Part shown: positions 26,104-34,387 of the stretch, piece after piece
Layout: the number at the start of each line of letters is the position of its first letter
Numbering within the stretch: position 1 is the stretch's first letter
DNA from: Acidobacteriaceae bacterium KBS 89
Lineage (GTDB): Bacteria > Acidobacteriota > Terriglobia > Terriglobales > Acidobacteriaceae
Length of the DNA: 64,000 nucleotides
Reading direction: 5' to 3'
NCBI GenBank assembly: GCA_000381605.1
Contig: KB906759.1
Location: forward strand, 248,001 to 312,000
Position numbers and translations under genes: made by a program
Notes under the pieces: model-generated
Database searches by the model: none
The model's input: only the letters and a program-made list of their open reading frames with translations
Told to the model about the DNA's origin: nothing

Positions 26104-27285
26104 GTGCACATTGCCGCGTTTATTGCCGGACTGTTTTGCCTCATCGGTGTGGCGCTCGACGCGTTCCAGACGATCATTTTGCCGAGGCGTCCCTCCGGGC
26201 GTTTCCAGATAACTCGCATTTTTTTCATTGCTACCTGGGCGCCATGGGTTGTGATGGCTGAACATGCGCGGAACAAGAAGGTGCGCGAACAGATCTACAG
26301 CGTGTATGGTCCGCTTTCGTTGTTACTGCTCCTGCTCCTCTGGGCGGTGCTTCTGATTACCGGCTTTGCGCTGTTCTATTTCTCCATGCATTCTCCATTC
26401 GGCGATGCGATGATGCGACACTCCGACAGTGCCTTGGCGCAGTTTGGTACGGACGTGTATGTCAGTGGTACCACTCTGTTTACGTTAGGGCTCGGAGACG
26501 TTGTTCCGCACAGCCGGTTGGCTCGAACGTTCATCATCTGCGAGTCCGGGGTCGGCCTCGGATTTGTGGCGCTGGTAATCGGCTACCTGCCAGTGCTATA
26601 TCAGGCGTTCTCGCGCCGCGAGGTCAACGTTGCGCTTCTGGACTCGCGTGCGGGCTCGCCGCCAAGCGCAGCCGAACTGCTTCGGCGACACGCATTTGAG
26701 GGGGGAGAGGAGGCGATGATCGCTCTGCTTGCCGAGTGGGAGCGCTGGGCCGCCGAGATTCTCGAATCGCACATCTCCTACCCGATTCTTTGTTACTACC
26801 GCTCGCAGCATGATACCCAGAGTTGGCTGTCGGCCCTGGTCTCGATACTGGATACTTGTGCGCTGCTGATCTCAGTGATCGAGGGCCCACCTTCCCGCCA
26901 GGCCCAACTGACCTTCGTGATGGCCAGGCATGCTCTCATTGACCTTGGCCAGGTCTTCCGAGTGCAGGAGCACAAGCTGTGGAAGCCTGACGGCGGAATC
27001 AATCGCCTGCCACAGAAGGACTTCTATCACTTGTGCGATGCGCTGGGCGAGAACCGCCTGCGGTTGTGCGGCGACCCGTCCGCAGCCAATCGGCTGAGCA
27101 CTATACGGGCGCTGTACGAGCCGCATGCTATTGCTCTCTCCGACTATCTCAGGATGCCGTTACCGGTTTGGGTGGCGCCTCCGAAGGTGAACGATCAATG
27201 GAGCATCCTGACAAAGCTGCGGACCGATGCCGAATCTTCCCTGAAGGGCAGGGACACTGGCTCTATCTCTTTTCATGACGACTAG
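26104..27285 (+). CDS. Two-TM potassium-channel-like membrane protein
   Basis: 393 residues. There are hydrophobic segments at about 3-22, 70-97 (LSLLLLLLLWAVLLITGFALFY) and 140-165. Between the last two is a pore loop with TLFTLGLGDVVP at about 123-134, which resembles the K+ filter TVGYGD but with Leu for Tyr. The C-terminal 220 residues are cytoplasmic, with a helical domain I do not recognise (LAEWERWAAEILESHISYP). Ion selectivity is therefore uncertain. The start is GTG at 26104. The dispersed repeat follows 24 nt after the stop. Confidence 0.7.
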   Translation: MHIAAFIAGLFCLIGVALDAFQTIILPRRPSGRFQITRIFFIATWAPWVVMAEHARNKKVREQIYSVYGPLSLLLLLLLWAVLLITGFALFYFSMHSPFGDAMMRHSDSALAQFGTDVYVSGTTLFTLGLGDVVPHSRLARTFIICESGVGLGFVALVIGYLPVLYQAFSRREVNVALLDSRAGSPPSAAELLRRHAFEGGEEAMIALLAEWERWAAEILESHISYPILCYYRSQHDTQSWLSALVSILDTCALLISVIEGPPSRQAQLTFVMARHALIDLGQVFRVQEHKLWKPDGGINRLPQKDFYHLCDALGENRLRLCGDPSAANRLSTIRALYEPHAIALSDYLRMPLPVWVAPPKVNDQWSILTKLRTDAESSLKGRDTGSISFHDD

Positions 27286-27308
27286 CTGCCACCGCTGCGG
27301 GCTTTCCT

Positions 27309-27570
27309 TGAGGGGTACCCCCCCCCTATTGCCCGCGCGTAAGTCATTTATCATCACATATTTACGAGACATGCTGCCTGCAAAATATCGACAACAAATA
27401 AGTTACGTCCAAATAGTGCAACTAAAAGAGTTAGCTTCGGACTGGGCCCGGGCTAACTCTTGTTTTGACCTCTATATCCAGTATAGAGGGTTGACGGCAA
27501 CTAATACGCCAAGTGTAACCTTATGGGAATCAATGAGTTAAGCCGATTGGGGACTTGACATGCGATTTTT
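27309..27570 (+). repeat. Dispersed gene-end element, copy 2
   Basis: Inverse of the element at 17653-17922. It begins with the GGGGTACCCC/C-run 24 nt after the channel gene stop, then ATTGCCCGCGCGTAAGTC and the complement of TTTGGACGTAAC. The central hairpin pairs AGAGTTAGC (27427-27435) with GCTAACTCT (27452-27460) and is followed by TGTTTTGA in the direction of the channel transcript. Its stem sequence differs from that of copy 1 yet still pairs, so the structure seems selected. Confidence 0.7.
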
Positions 27571-27622
27571 GGGCAGAAAACGCAGAAAAAAAAATGCGGC
27601 GTTGTAAGGCCTGCTGCAATGC

Positions 27623-27666
27623 AAAAAAAGGGACGCCAGGCTAACGCCTGACGCCTCGCTTTTTTG
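27623..27666 (-). terminator. Bidirectional intrinsic terminator
   Basis: GGCGTCAGGC pairs with GCCTGGCGTC (two G-T wobbles) around a GTTA loop, with CTTTTTTT after it on the minus strand and CTCGCTTTTTTG after it on the plus strand. It ends the YfgM-like gene and can also block read-through from the left. Confidence 0.8.
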
Positions 27667-27686
27667 ATCTGGTTCAACCAGTGTTG

Positions 27687-28418
27687 TTACTGGCCGGCGG
27701 GACCGGTGGGTGCCGGGTTCAGCTTCTGAGCGGCCAGTGTACCGGCCGGGCCTTTGGGGTCCTTGTCCTTGAGCTGGGCGTAGATCTTTTTTGCCAGGTC
27801 GGGCTTGCCCTCCGACTCGTAGAGTTCGGCGAGCTGCAGTTGCGCGAGACCAGCGGGCACGGTCGTGGTGGGCTTTGCCGTCAGTTCGTTGTAGAGCTCG
27901 ATGGCCTGTGGATCGCGGCCAGTCTGGCGGTAGAGCTGTGCGAGGGACAGCTTTGCGAGGGCGGCGAGATCGCCGTTCCATCCACTGGCGACCTGCTTCA
28001 TGGTGCTTTCGGCAGCTGCGTTGTCGCCGGCTTCCATATAGGTCAGTCCACCAAAGTAGCGAGCGACCTTGCCGTCCGGGGCCATGCTGTACTTGTCGGC
28101 AACGCCCAGAAAGAGCTGATTGGCGGCCTTGGCGCGTTCATTGATCGAGGCAAACGTTTTGACGCCCGGCGGTATGGGCTGTCCCGGCACAGCGATCGGG
28201 GTCTGGTAGGCCTGCATTGCTGCGCCGAATGCCACCGATGCCTGGGCGGCGCGGTTGTTGTAGAAGAGTACGCCGCATACCACGATAAGGATGGCTGCCA
28301 GAATAACGGTGCCGGCAACGATGACGGAACGGCGGTTTTCGCTGGCCCATTCGAGGCCGTGAGCGGTAGTGTCGACGAACTGATCGTGCTTGAGTGCTTG
28401 CCTGGTCTGCTGATCCAC
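27687..28418 (-). CDS. YfgM-like membrane-anchored TPR protein
   Basis: 243 residues. A cytoplasmic N-terminus of about 33 residues is followed by one membrane helix (VIVAGTVILAAILIVVCGVL, about 33-52) and a periplasmic region with TPR-like helices (ARYFGGLTYMEAGDNAAAES, LAKLSLAQLYRQTGRDPQAI, AQLQLAELYESEGKPDLAKK). This layout matches YfgM, a helper of the SecYEG translocon and periplasmic chaperones. It ends in a Pro/Gly/Ala-rich tail. Transcribed alone, with a strong terminator after it. Confidence 0.75.
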   Translation of the reverse strand: MDQQTRQALKHDQFVDTTAHGLEWASENRRSVIVAGTVILAAILIVVCGVLFYNNRAAQASVAFGAAMQAYQTPIAVPGQPIPPGVKTFASINERAKAANQLFLGVADKYSMAPDGKVARYFGGLTYMEAGDNAAAESTMKQVASGWNGDLAALAKLSLAQLYRQTGRDPQAIELYNELTAKPTTTVPAGLAQLQLAELYESEGKPDLAKKIYAQLKDKDPKGPAGTLAAQKLNPAPTGPAGQ

Positions 28419-28607
28419 TGGTTTTCGTTTTCCTTTTTTTGCTCGCCGCAGTGTTGCTGCTTTGAGAGAGCTTGTTGCGCGTAGTCACAACGCAGAACTT
28501 TAAGTCTATCAGCGCTGCGAACATGTATGCGGGTTTTTACGGGTTTTGGGCATCAGAAATGACGCCTGGCAGGTGGATCTTTTTGAAATAAAGGAGATGC
28601 AGCGGAG

Positions 28608-30116
28608 CTACTGGGCTCCCGCTGCCTTGGCCTTGGCCGGCTCGCCGATGACGTCAGGTCCGAGCTCAACCTGCGTTCGAACCAGGTTGTCGGCGACCAT
28701 TCGCCCAAAGAGCGCCTGGCCCTTGTCGTTCAGATGAGTCCGGTCGGTGGCGCTCTTCTTATTCTCGGCGCGTTGATCTTCGTGGCCGGTGGCGTCGAAC
28801 TCGTCGGCCTGCGCTTGGGTCATCCCTTCGAGCAGTTTAGTGGACATGGCATTAAGGTCGATGACGGTTACATTCTCTTCCATGCCGACACGTCTTGCGG
28901 CCGCGGAATAGTCCTTGAGGTCCTGCACGAGAACTCCGTTCCGGTAGTTTCTTCGCGACAACGACGTCACGACTACGGGCACACCGCCGATCGTGCGCAC
29001 GTCGTGGATGTACCGCCGGATATTTGCCGCGAAGGTCGTCTCGGGGTCGGTCTCTCTCTCCGGGCCTTTGCCTTTCATGTCGTTGTGGCCGAATTGAATC
29101 AGGTAGTAGTCGCCTTTGTCGGCGAGCGCTTTGGCCCATGCGCCTTCGTCGATGAAGCTCTTGGAGCTTCGTCCATTCAACGCCTCATTCATGCAGGTTA
29201 CGTTTGGGGTCATCACGGCGCAGAAGCCTTTTCCCCAGCCGCCTTCGGCGTTCACTGTCGAATCACCGACGAGCACGATCTTGACGGGACCGCCTTCGAT
29301 GATCTTCATCGCCTTCACGCCTTCGGGCGGCAGAGTTGCGGCTTGAGGCCTGACATATTTCGACAGCGCTGGAACGGCTTTTCCCATGTCGACCGCGACG
29401 ATGCGTCCGAAGACGTACGACCCCTTCCAGTCCAGATGTGTCTTGTCGAAGATGGTTTTGCCGTCGTCGTCTTTCTTAGTGATGGCGAGGGTGTTGCTTG
29501 CCTTTTCGCCGATGCCGTCGAGATAGGCGATGCTGTCGCGCTGGAGATCGATGAGCGGGACCTTCATCTCGGCTGCGACCATCTTCATGGTCTCCGAGTG
29601 TGCGAGGAGGTCGGAGTGGACCTTTCCGTCGGCTTCAAAGTATCTGCGTGTGAGCGGGGTGACGAGTACCGGCTTAATTCCGGCTGCGCGCGCCTCGTCG
29701 ATGTACCTGCGAAGGTTTGCCTCGTATTCGGCCATCGTGGTCTGCCGGGGGAGATGGTCTTTGCTTTCCATATCGTTGTGCCCGAATTGAATCAACATGT
29801 AGTCGGGTTTGGTTTGGAGGCTCTTTTCCCAGAGCCCCTGTTCGCGGAAGGTCTTGGTACTTGCACCACCTTTGGCCATGTTCACGCAGTCGACCTTTGC
29901 GGTGAGGTTGGCACAGAATCCTCGGCCATAGCCGGCGTTGTTGGTTTGGGTCGAGTCGCCGATGAGATCGATGCGGACTGTCGTTCCGGGGGCCCGTAGT
30001 GCTGCTGTGGCTGCATCGAATGCTCTGGGCGGATCGCCCTGGGCGAAGGCGCGGGTTATGGTTGCGGCCCCCAGGATCAACATTGCTAACCAGTTCCTCT
30101 GCGTGGAACGCGTCAT
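28608..30116 (-). CDS. Double-domain rhamnogalacturonan-type acetylesterase (SGNH hydrolase)
   Basis: 502 residues with a signal peptide (WLAMLILGAATITRAFA). Two SGNH domains stand in tandem. Domain 1 (about 45-255) has GDSTQTNNAGYGRGF, QFGHNDMES and DKTHLDWKG. Domain 2 (about 275-485) has GDSTVNAEGGWGKGF, QFGHNDMKG and DRTHLNDKG. Each keeps Ser, Gly, Asn and the Asp-x2-His pair, so both look active. Rhamnogalacturonan acetylesterases remove acetyl groups from pectin backbones and usually have a single domain of about 250 residues, so this is an internal duplication. It is divergent from pckG. Confidence 0.88.
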   Translation of the reverse strand: MTRSTQRNWLAMLILGAATITRAFAQGDPPRAFDAATAALRAPGTTVRIDLIGDSTQTNNAGYGRGFCANLTAKVDCVNMAKGGASTKTFREQGLWEKSLQTKPDYMLIQFGHNDMESKDHLPRQTTMAEYEANLRRYIDEARAAGIKPVLVTPLTRRYFEADGKVHSDLLAHSETMKMVAAEMKVPLIDLQRDSIAYLDGIGEKASNTLAITKKDDDGKTIFDKTHLDWKGSYVFGRIVAVDMGKAVPALSKYVRPQAATLPPEGVKAMKIIEGGPVKIVLVGDSTVNAEGGWGKGFCAVMTPNVTCMNEALNGRSSKSFIDEGAWAKALADKGDYYLIQFGHNDMKGKGPERETDPETTFAANIRRYIHDVRTIGGVPVVVTSLSRRNYRNGVLVQDLKDYSAAARRVGMEENVTVIDLNAMSTKLLEGMTQAQADEFDATGHEDQRAENKKSATDRTHLNDKGQALFGRMVADNLVRTQVELGPDVIGEPAKAKAAGAQ

Positions 30117-30235
30117 CTGTAAAATGCCCTCGCGAAAAATCTTACTTCAGTTTCCCTGTAACTGGCCTGACCAATTCGGCGGTTGACAGCCTCCCTGTGG
30201 AGGGGAAGACTTGCAGGAGAAGGATTTGCGCATTT

Positions 30236-32083
30236 ATGAAGACAGTTATCGCCGAGGCCGCGACCGCCGCGCCGCCTACTACCAACAAACATCTCATCCG
30301 CTGGGTCGAAAAGATGGCCGATCTGACGCAGCCGGATCGCATCCACTGGATCGATGGCTCGCAGGCCGAGTACGACTTTCTGTGCGACCAGCTGGTGAAA
30401 GCGGGTACCTTCACCAAACTGAACGAAAAGCTGTGGCCGGGCTGCTTCCTGGCGCGCTCTGCTCCTAATGATGTGGCGCGCGTGGAAGACCGTACGTTTA
30501 TTTGTTCTCTTTCGAAGGACACGGCCGGCCCCACCAACAACTGGGAGGATCCGTTCGTGATGCGGAAGAGGCTTAAACAGCTCTTCCGGGGAAGTATGCG
30601 TGGACGCACGATGTATGTGCTGCCCTATTCGATGGGGCCAATTGGGGGGCCTATGTCGCAGATCGGGGTGCAGCTTACCGATTCGGCGTATGCCGTGGTG
30701 AATATGCGGATCATGGCGCGGATAGGCGCGCCAGTCTTCGCGGAGATCGACAAGGATGAGAAGCGGGTGGTGCCGTGCATGCATACTGTCGGGGCTCCGC
30801 TGGCTCCCGGGGAGCAGGATGTTTCGTGGCCGTGTAATGACGAGAAGTACATTGTTCATTTTCCGGAGACGCGTGAGATATGGAGCTATGGCTCGGGGTA
30901 CGGCGGAAATGCTCTGCTGGGAAAGAAGTGCTTCGCGTTGCGCATCGCCTCCAACATCGCCCGCGATGAGGGGTGGATGGCGGAGCATATGCTGATCGTC
31001 GGGGTGGAATCGCCTAAGCGGGCGGACGGCACTACGGAAAAGACGTATGTTGCTGCAGCTTTCCCCAGTGCTTGCGGGAAGACGAATTTCGCGATGATGA
31101 TTCCACCGGCTGGGTTCGAAGGCTGGAAGGTGTGGACGGTCGGCGACGACATCGCATGGATCAAGCCAGATGCCAACGGCCAATTGCGGGCTATCAATCC
31201 TGAGGCCGGATTCTTCGGTGTGGCGCCCGGGACCAGCGCGAAGACGAATCCTAACGCGATGGCGACGCTGGCTAAAAATACGATCTTCACGAACGTTGCG
31301 CTTACTCCTGAGGGCGGGGTGTGGTGGGAGGGCATGACCGATGCTCCGCCGGCACAGCTGATCGATTGGCGCGGCAACAAGTGGACGCCGGCTATCGCCA
31401 AGGAGACTGGAACCACTGCTGCGCATCCCAACGGCCGGTTTACGGCTCCGGCGCGCCAGTGTCCTACGATCGATCCTGACTGGGAGAACCCGAATGGGGT
31501 GCCGATCTCTGCGTTCATCTTTGGAGGGCGGCGGCCGACGACGATGCCGCTGGTCTATCAGGCGTTCAACTGGTCCGCGGGCGTTTACATTGGGGCCACG
31601 ATGGGATCGGAGACGACTGCGGCTACGACGGGAACAGTCGGCAAGGTGCGGCGTGACCCGATGGCGATGCTTCCATTCTGCGGGTATCACATGGGCGACT
31701 ACTTCCGTCACTGGCTCAAGATGCAGCGCAATCTTTCTGCGACGCCGCGTGTGTTCCACGTGAACTGGTTCCGGAAGGGTGACGACGGCAAGTTCCTGTG
31801 GCCGGGCTACAGCGAAAATATGCGCGTTCTCAAGTGGATCGTGGACCGGGTTCGCGGGCGGGCGATGGGCAAGGAGACGCCCATCGGCTGGACGCCACAC
31901 TTCGACGACATCAACTGGAAGGGGCTGGAGTTTCCACGGGCGACCTTCGATGTGCTGCAGACGGTCGATCGGACGCAGTGGAAGCAGGAGGTGATGGGGC
32001 ATGAAGAGCTGTTCCTGCTGCTCCACGACCACCTGCCGCCGGAGATGATCTACGAGCGGGAACTGCTCATTTGCAGGCTTTGA
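30236..32083 (+). CDS. pckG: Phosphoenolpyruvate carboxykinase (GTP)
   Basis: 615 residues, usual for the GTP class. The kinase-1a loop FPSACGKTNFAMM is at about residues 276-288, and the metal/active site is followed by VGDDIAWIKPDANGQLRAIN. GYGGNALLGKKCFALRIAS, WPGYSENMRVLKWIVDRVRG and HVNWFRKGDDGKFLWPG are typical of the family. It converts oxaloacetate and GTP to PEP, GDP and CO2, the first committed gluconeogenic step. The ATG at 30236 is preceded by GGAGAAGGA. The frame stays open 79 codons upstream but that part shows no family sequence. Confidence 0.96.
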   Translation: MKTVIAEAATAAPPTTNKHLIRWVEKMADLTQPDRIHWIDGSQAEYDFLCDQLVKAGTFTKLNEKLWPGCFLARSAPNDVARVEDRTFICSLSKDTAGPTNNWEDPFVMRKRLKQLFRGSMRGRTMYVLPYSMGPIGGPMSQIGVQLTDSAYAVVNMRIMARIGAPVFAEIDKDEKRVVPCMHTVGAPLAPGEQDVSWPCNDEKYIVHFPETREIWSYGSGYGGNALLGKKCFALRIASNIARDEGWMAEHMLIVGVESPKRADGTTEKTYVAAAFPSACGKTNFAMMIPPAGFEGWKVWTVGDDIAWIKPDANGQLRAINPEAGFFGVAPGTSAKTNPNAMATLAKNTIFTNVALTPEGGVWWEGMTDAPPAQLIDWRGNKWTPAIAKETGTTAAHPNGRFTAPARQCPTIDPDWENPNGVPISAFIFGGRRPTTMPLVYQAFNWSAGVYIGATMGSETTAATTGTVGKVRRDPMAMLPFCGYHMGDYFRHWLKMQRNLSATPRVFHVNWFRKGDDGKFLWPGYSENMRVLKWIVDRVRGRAMGKETPIGWTPHFDDINWKGLEFPRATFDVLQTVDRTQWKQEVMGHEELFLLLHDHLPPEMIYERELLICRL

Positions 32084-32225
32084 AGGCTGCGAAGAGTCGA
32101 ACCCGCTCCTGCGGAAGGGGCCGCCGCGTCTTCATTCCCATCTCTCGGACACCGAGTGTTATCACGCTGTAAATTATTGCCGAGCGAAAGCTAACCTCGG
32201 CCGTCTGTCTCAGTAGAAGGGACTT

Positions 32226-32783
32226 ATGGCTTCGGTCGAGGGCTGTAGCTTGGCGTTGTCTTCCATGGAGGGTTCGCGGTCGGAGGTCGATCTTGCGGAC
32301 CTCGTTGAGACATACTCCCCTCTTCTTTTTCGTGTCGCCCACTCCGTGCTTCGAAGTCGAGCAGAGGCTGAGGACGCCGTCCAGGACGTCTTTGTTCGCG
32401 TGCTCGAGCATCAGCGGTCGCTGGCGGCTGTGCGTGATATGCGGGTGTGGCTGGTTCACATCGCGTGGAATCTCGCCATTGACCGGCGACGGCGCATACG
32501 TCCGGAGCAGATGGACGCAGAGTTTGCGCAGAGCCTGGTGGCGAGCAGCCTGCCAGCCGACGAGGCGATGCACGAAGCGCAGCGGATGAGGGCCGTTCTG
32601 TGCGAGTTGGAGAGATTGCCCAAGGGCGAGCGGCATGTGCTGCTGCTTTCGGCGATTGAGGAGTTGGGGACGGCGGAGATGGCGGAGGTTCTGGGGAGAA
32701 GCGAGTCTGCTGTTCGAGCGTTGCTCTTCCGTGCGCGGGCACGACTGCGGGAGAGGCTCGAGGAAGGAGAGGGCAAGAGATGA
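32226..32783 (+). CDS. ECF-subfamily sigma factor
   Basis: 185 residues. Region 2 includes LVETYSPLLFRVAHSVLRSR, EAEDAVQDVFVRVLEHQ and VRDMRVWLVHIAWNLAIDRR. Region 4 includes LCELERLPKGERHVLLLSAI, then EMAEVLGRSESAVRALLFRA. It differs from the sigma factor at 12070 and likely reads another promoter class. Its stop overlaps by 4 nt the start of a single-membrane-span protein gene, which in turn runs into a secretin-like gene, so these three form a translationally coupled operon. AGAAGGGAC precedes the ATG. Confidence 0.9.
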   Translation: MASVEGCSLALSSMEGSRSEVDLADLVETYSPLLFRVAHSVLRSRAEAEDAVQDVFVRVLEHQRSLAAVRDMRVWLVHIAWNLAIDRRRRIRPEQMDAEFAQSLVASSLPADEAMHEAQRMRAVLCELERLPKGERHVLLLSAIEELGTAEMAEVLGRSESAVRALLFRARARLRERLEEGEGKR

Positions 32784-33430
32784 AGAGTTCCGAGGAAGCG
32801 ATTGAAAAAGTGCTGGCCAGTTTGCGAGACGCCGAGGCCCCCGATGGAATGGAGCGCCGCATTCTGGAGCGTCTGGACGAGCGGGCATCGATGCAATCTC
32901 GATCGAGCTGGCGGCGGTTGCGACCGATTTGGTTGGTGATGCCGGGGAGGCCTTTGATGGTCAGGTCGCTGGCGTGGGGCGTAGCTTTGGCGGGTATTTT
33001 TGTTATCGCCGTGGCAGTACCCGGGATCCGTCGGCTTGGACATGCTCCGGTGCAAGTGCCTGCACCGTCCCAGGTGAACTCCGGCGCAGTGACAGCAGCG
33101 GCTCCGGCGACTTCAGCGGCGATTGCGATGAGCCCCCAGGTTCCTCTCTCTGGATCGAGCGTGCATTCGATGAGGAAGACGAGGGTACGGAGTGCGGTCG
33201 CGGTTCGGGACAGCGATTCTGCAGCACGGGCCGAGACACGTGACCCAAGTTTCCCGGCGCCGCCGCTGCCTCTGACGGATCAGGAGAGGCTGTTGCTGCG
33301 AATCGTGCATAAGCGTGATCCGGTTGAGATGGCAGAGCTGAATCCTGTGCTGCGCGCCGCGCGAGCTGAGGAAGAGAAGCGCGAGGTGCAGAGGTTTTTT
33401 GAACCATCCACAACGGGAGATGACGAATGA
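32780..33430 (+). CDS. Single-span membrane protein, probable anti-sigma factor
   Basis: 216 residues. The cytoplasmic N-terminus of about 60 residues (EKVLASLRDAEAPDGMERRI) precedes one membrane helix (SLAWGVALAGIFVIAVAVPG, about 63-82), then a Pro/Ala-rich periplasmic linker and a C-terminal helix with LTDQERLLLRIVHKRDPVEM. No zinc-finger anti-sigma motif is seen. The layout and 4-nt overlap with the ECF sigma gene suggest an unusual anti-sigma factor or regulator, but the sequence alone does not prove it. Confidence 0.6.
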   Translation: MKSSEEAIEKVLASLRDAEAPDGMERRILERLDERASMQSRSSWRRLRPIWLVMPGRPLMVRSLAWGVALAGIFVIAVAVPGIRRLGHAPVQVPAPSQVNSGAVTAAAPATSAAIAMSPQVPLSGSSVHSMRKTRVRSAVAVRDSDSAARAETRDPSFPAPPLPLTDQERLLLRIVHKRDPVEMAELNPVLRAARAEEEKREVQRFFEPSTTGDDE

Positions 33431-33462
33431 AGTTCAATTGCGGCGTTAGAGGGAGACGAACG

Positions 33463-34242
33463 ATGAAGTTTGCAAGTGGGATCTTTGGAATGATTTTGGC
33501 CATGATTTTGAGTGGGCCGATTGCATCGGCGCAGGCGCCGACTACTGAGACAAAGGCGTCGACTAACGACGCAAAGCAAGCGACCAGTGATACAAGGCCG
33601 GGACCGCTTTCGACCCAGACCTTCTACCTCACGAACGTCTACCAGGCGAGCGATGCGATTGAGTTGACCACCGCGCTGCGCAACCTGCTTGATCCTCATG
33701 ACAAGATCTACCTGGTGCCTTCGCAGAACGCGATCTTCGTGCAGGGTTCCGCTGACCAGATCGCGCTCGCGCGGAGGCTATTGAACGATCTTGACCGGCC
33801 GAGGAAGAGCTATCGCCTGACGTATACGGTTGCCGAGGTTGATGGCGGCAAGCGGCTCGGGGTTCAACACTTCAACATGGTTGTGGTCACGGGACAGAGG
33901 ACCGTGGTGAAGCAGGGGAGTAAGGTGCCGATTGCGACGGGATCGAGCGGGAGCGGATCTGACAAACAAACACAGTTCACCTACCTCGATATTGGCATCA
34001 ACTTCGACGCGACCTTGGACGAGTTCGTCAATGGAGTGAGGCTGCGTACGAAGGTGGAACAATCGAGCATTGCGGAGGAGAAGTCAGGGCTTGACCCGCA
34101 GGAACCGATCATACGGCAGGCATTTCTGGAGGGTACTTCGTTTTTAACTCCGGGCAAGCCACTGATGTTGGGGTCATTGGATATCGTTGGTAGCGCGCGG
34201 CGCTTGGATGTCGAGGTGGTGATGGAACAGGTGGTTCAATGA
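33463..34242 (+). CDS. Secretin N-domain-like secreted protein
   Basis: About 259 residues with signal peptide MKFASGIFGMILAMILSGPI. The mature part has FYLTNVYQASDAIELTTALR then LLDPHDKIYLVPSQNAIFVQG and ALARRLLNDLDRPRKSYRLT, the repeated alpha/beta ring-building fold (N1-like) of secretins, followed by YTVAEVDGG and a beta-rich secretin-like half. The full gate domain is missing, so it probably does not form a complete pore. Two starts are possible, 33427 (4-nt overlap with the upstream gene) and 33463, each with its own GGGAGA. The latter gives the better signal peptide. Confidence 0.65.
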   Translation: MKFASGIFGMILAMILSGPIASAQAPTTETKASTNDAKQATSDTRPGPLSTQTFYLTNVYQASDAIELTTALRNLLDPHDKIYLVPSQNAIFVQGSADQIALARRLLNDLDRPRKSYRLTYTVAEVDGGKRLGVQHFNMVVVTGQRTVVKQGSKVPIATGSSGSGSDKQTQFTYLDIGINFDATLDEFVNGVRLRTKVEQSSIAEEKSGLDPQEPIIRQAFLEGTSFLTPGKPLMLGSLDIVGSARRLDVEVVMEQVVQ

Positions 34243-34387
34243 GGCGGTAGAGCCGGGCGTCACGTCATCGCGGCAATACAGCGGTTCAGCGGCTTCGGGC
34301 GACATCTCGTCACTTTTTTGCAACTCAGCGCGCCGGGGTGCGTACTACTCCTTGGATTTTTTGTCGCGGAGCCATGGAGGAGGTTGG

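Noticed and set aside
28734..29999. 421-residue frame antisense to the double acetylesterase
   Set aside because: Mirror frame of a well-supported gene with intact catalytic motifs on the other strand.
30113..32032. 639-residue frame antisense to pckG
   Set aside because: It mirrors the codon pattern of a high-GC gene, is full of His/Arg/Pro, and has no family features; pckG on the other strand is certain.
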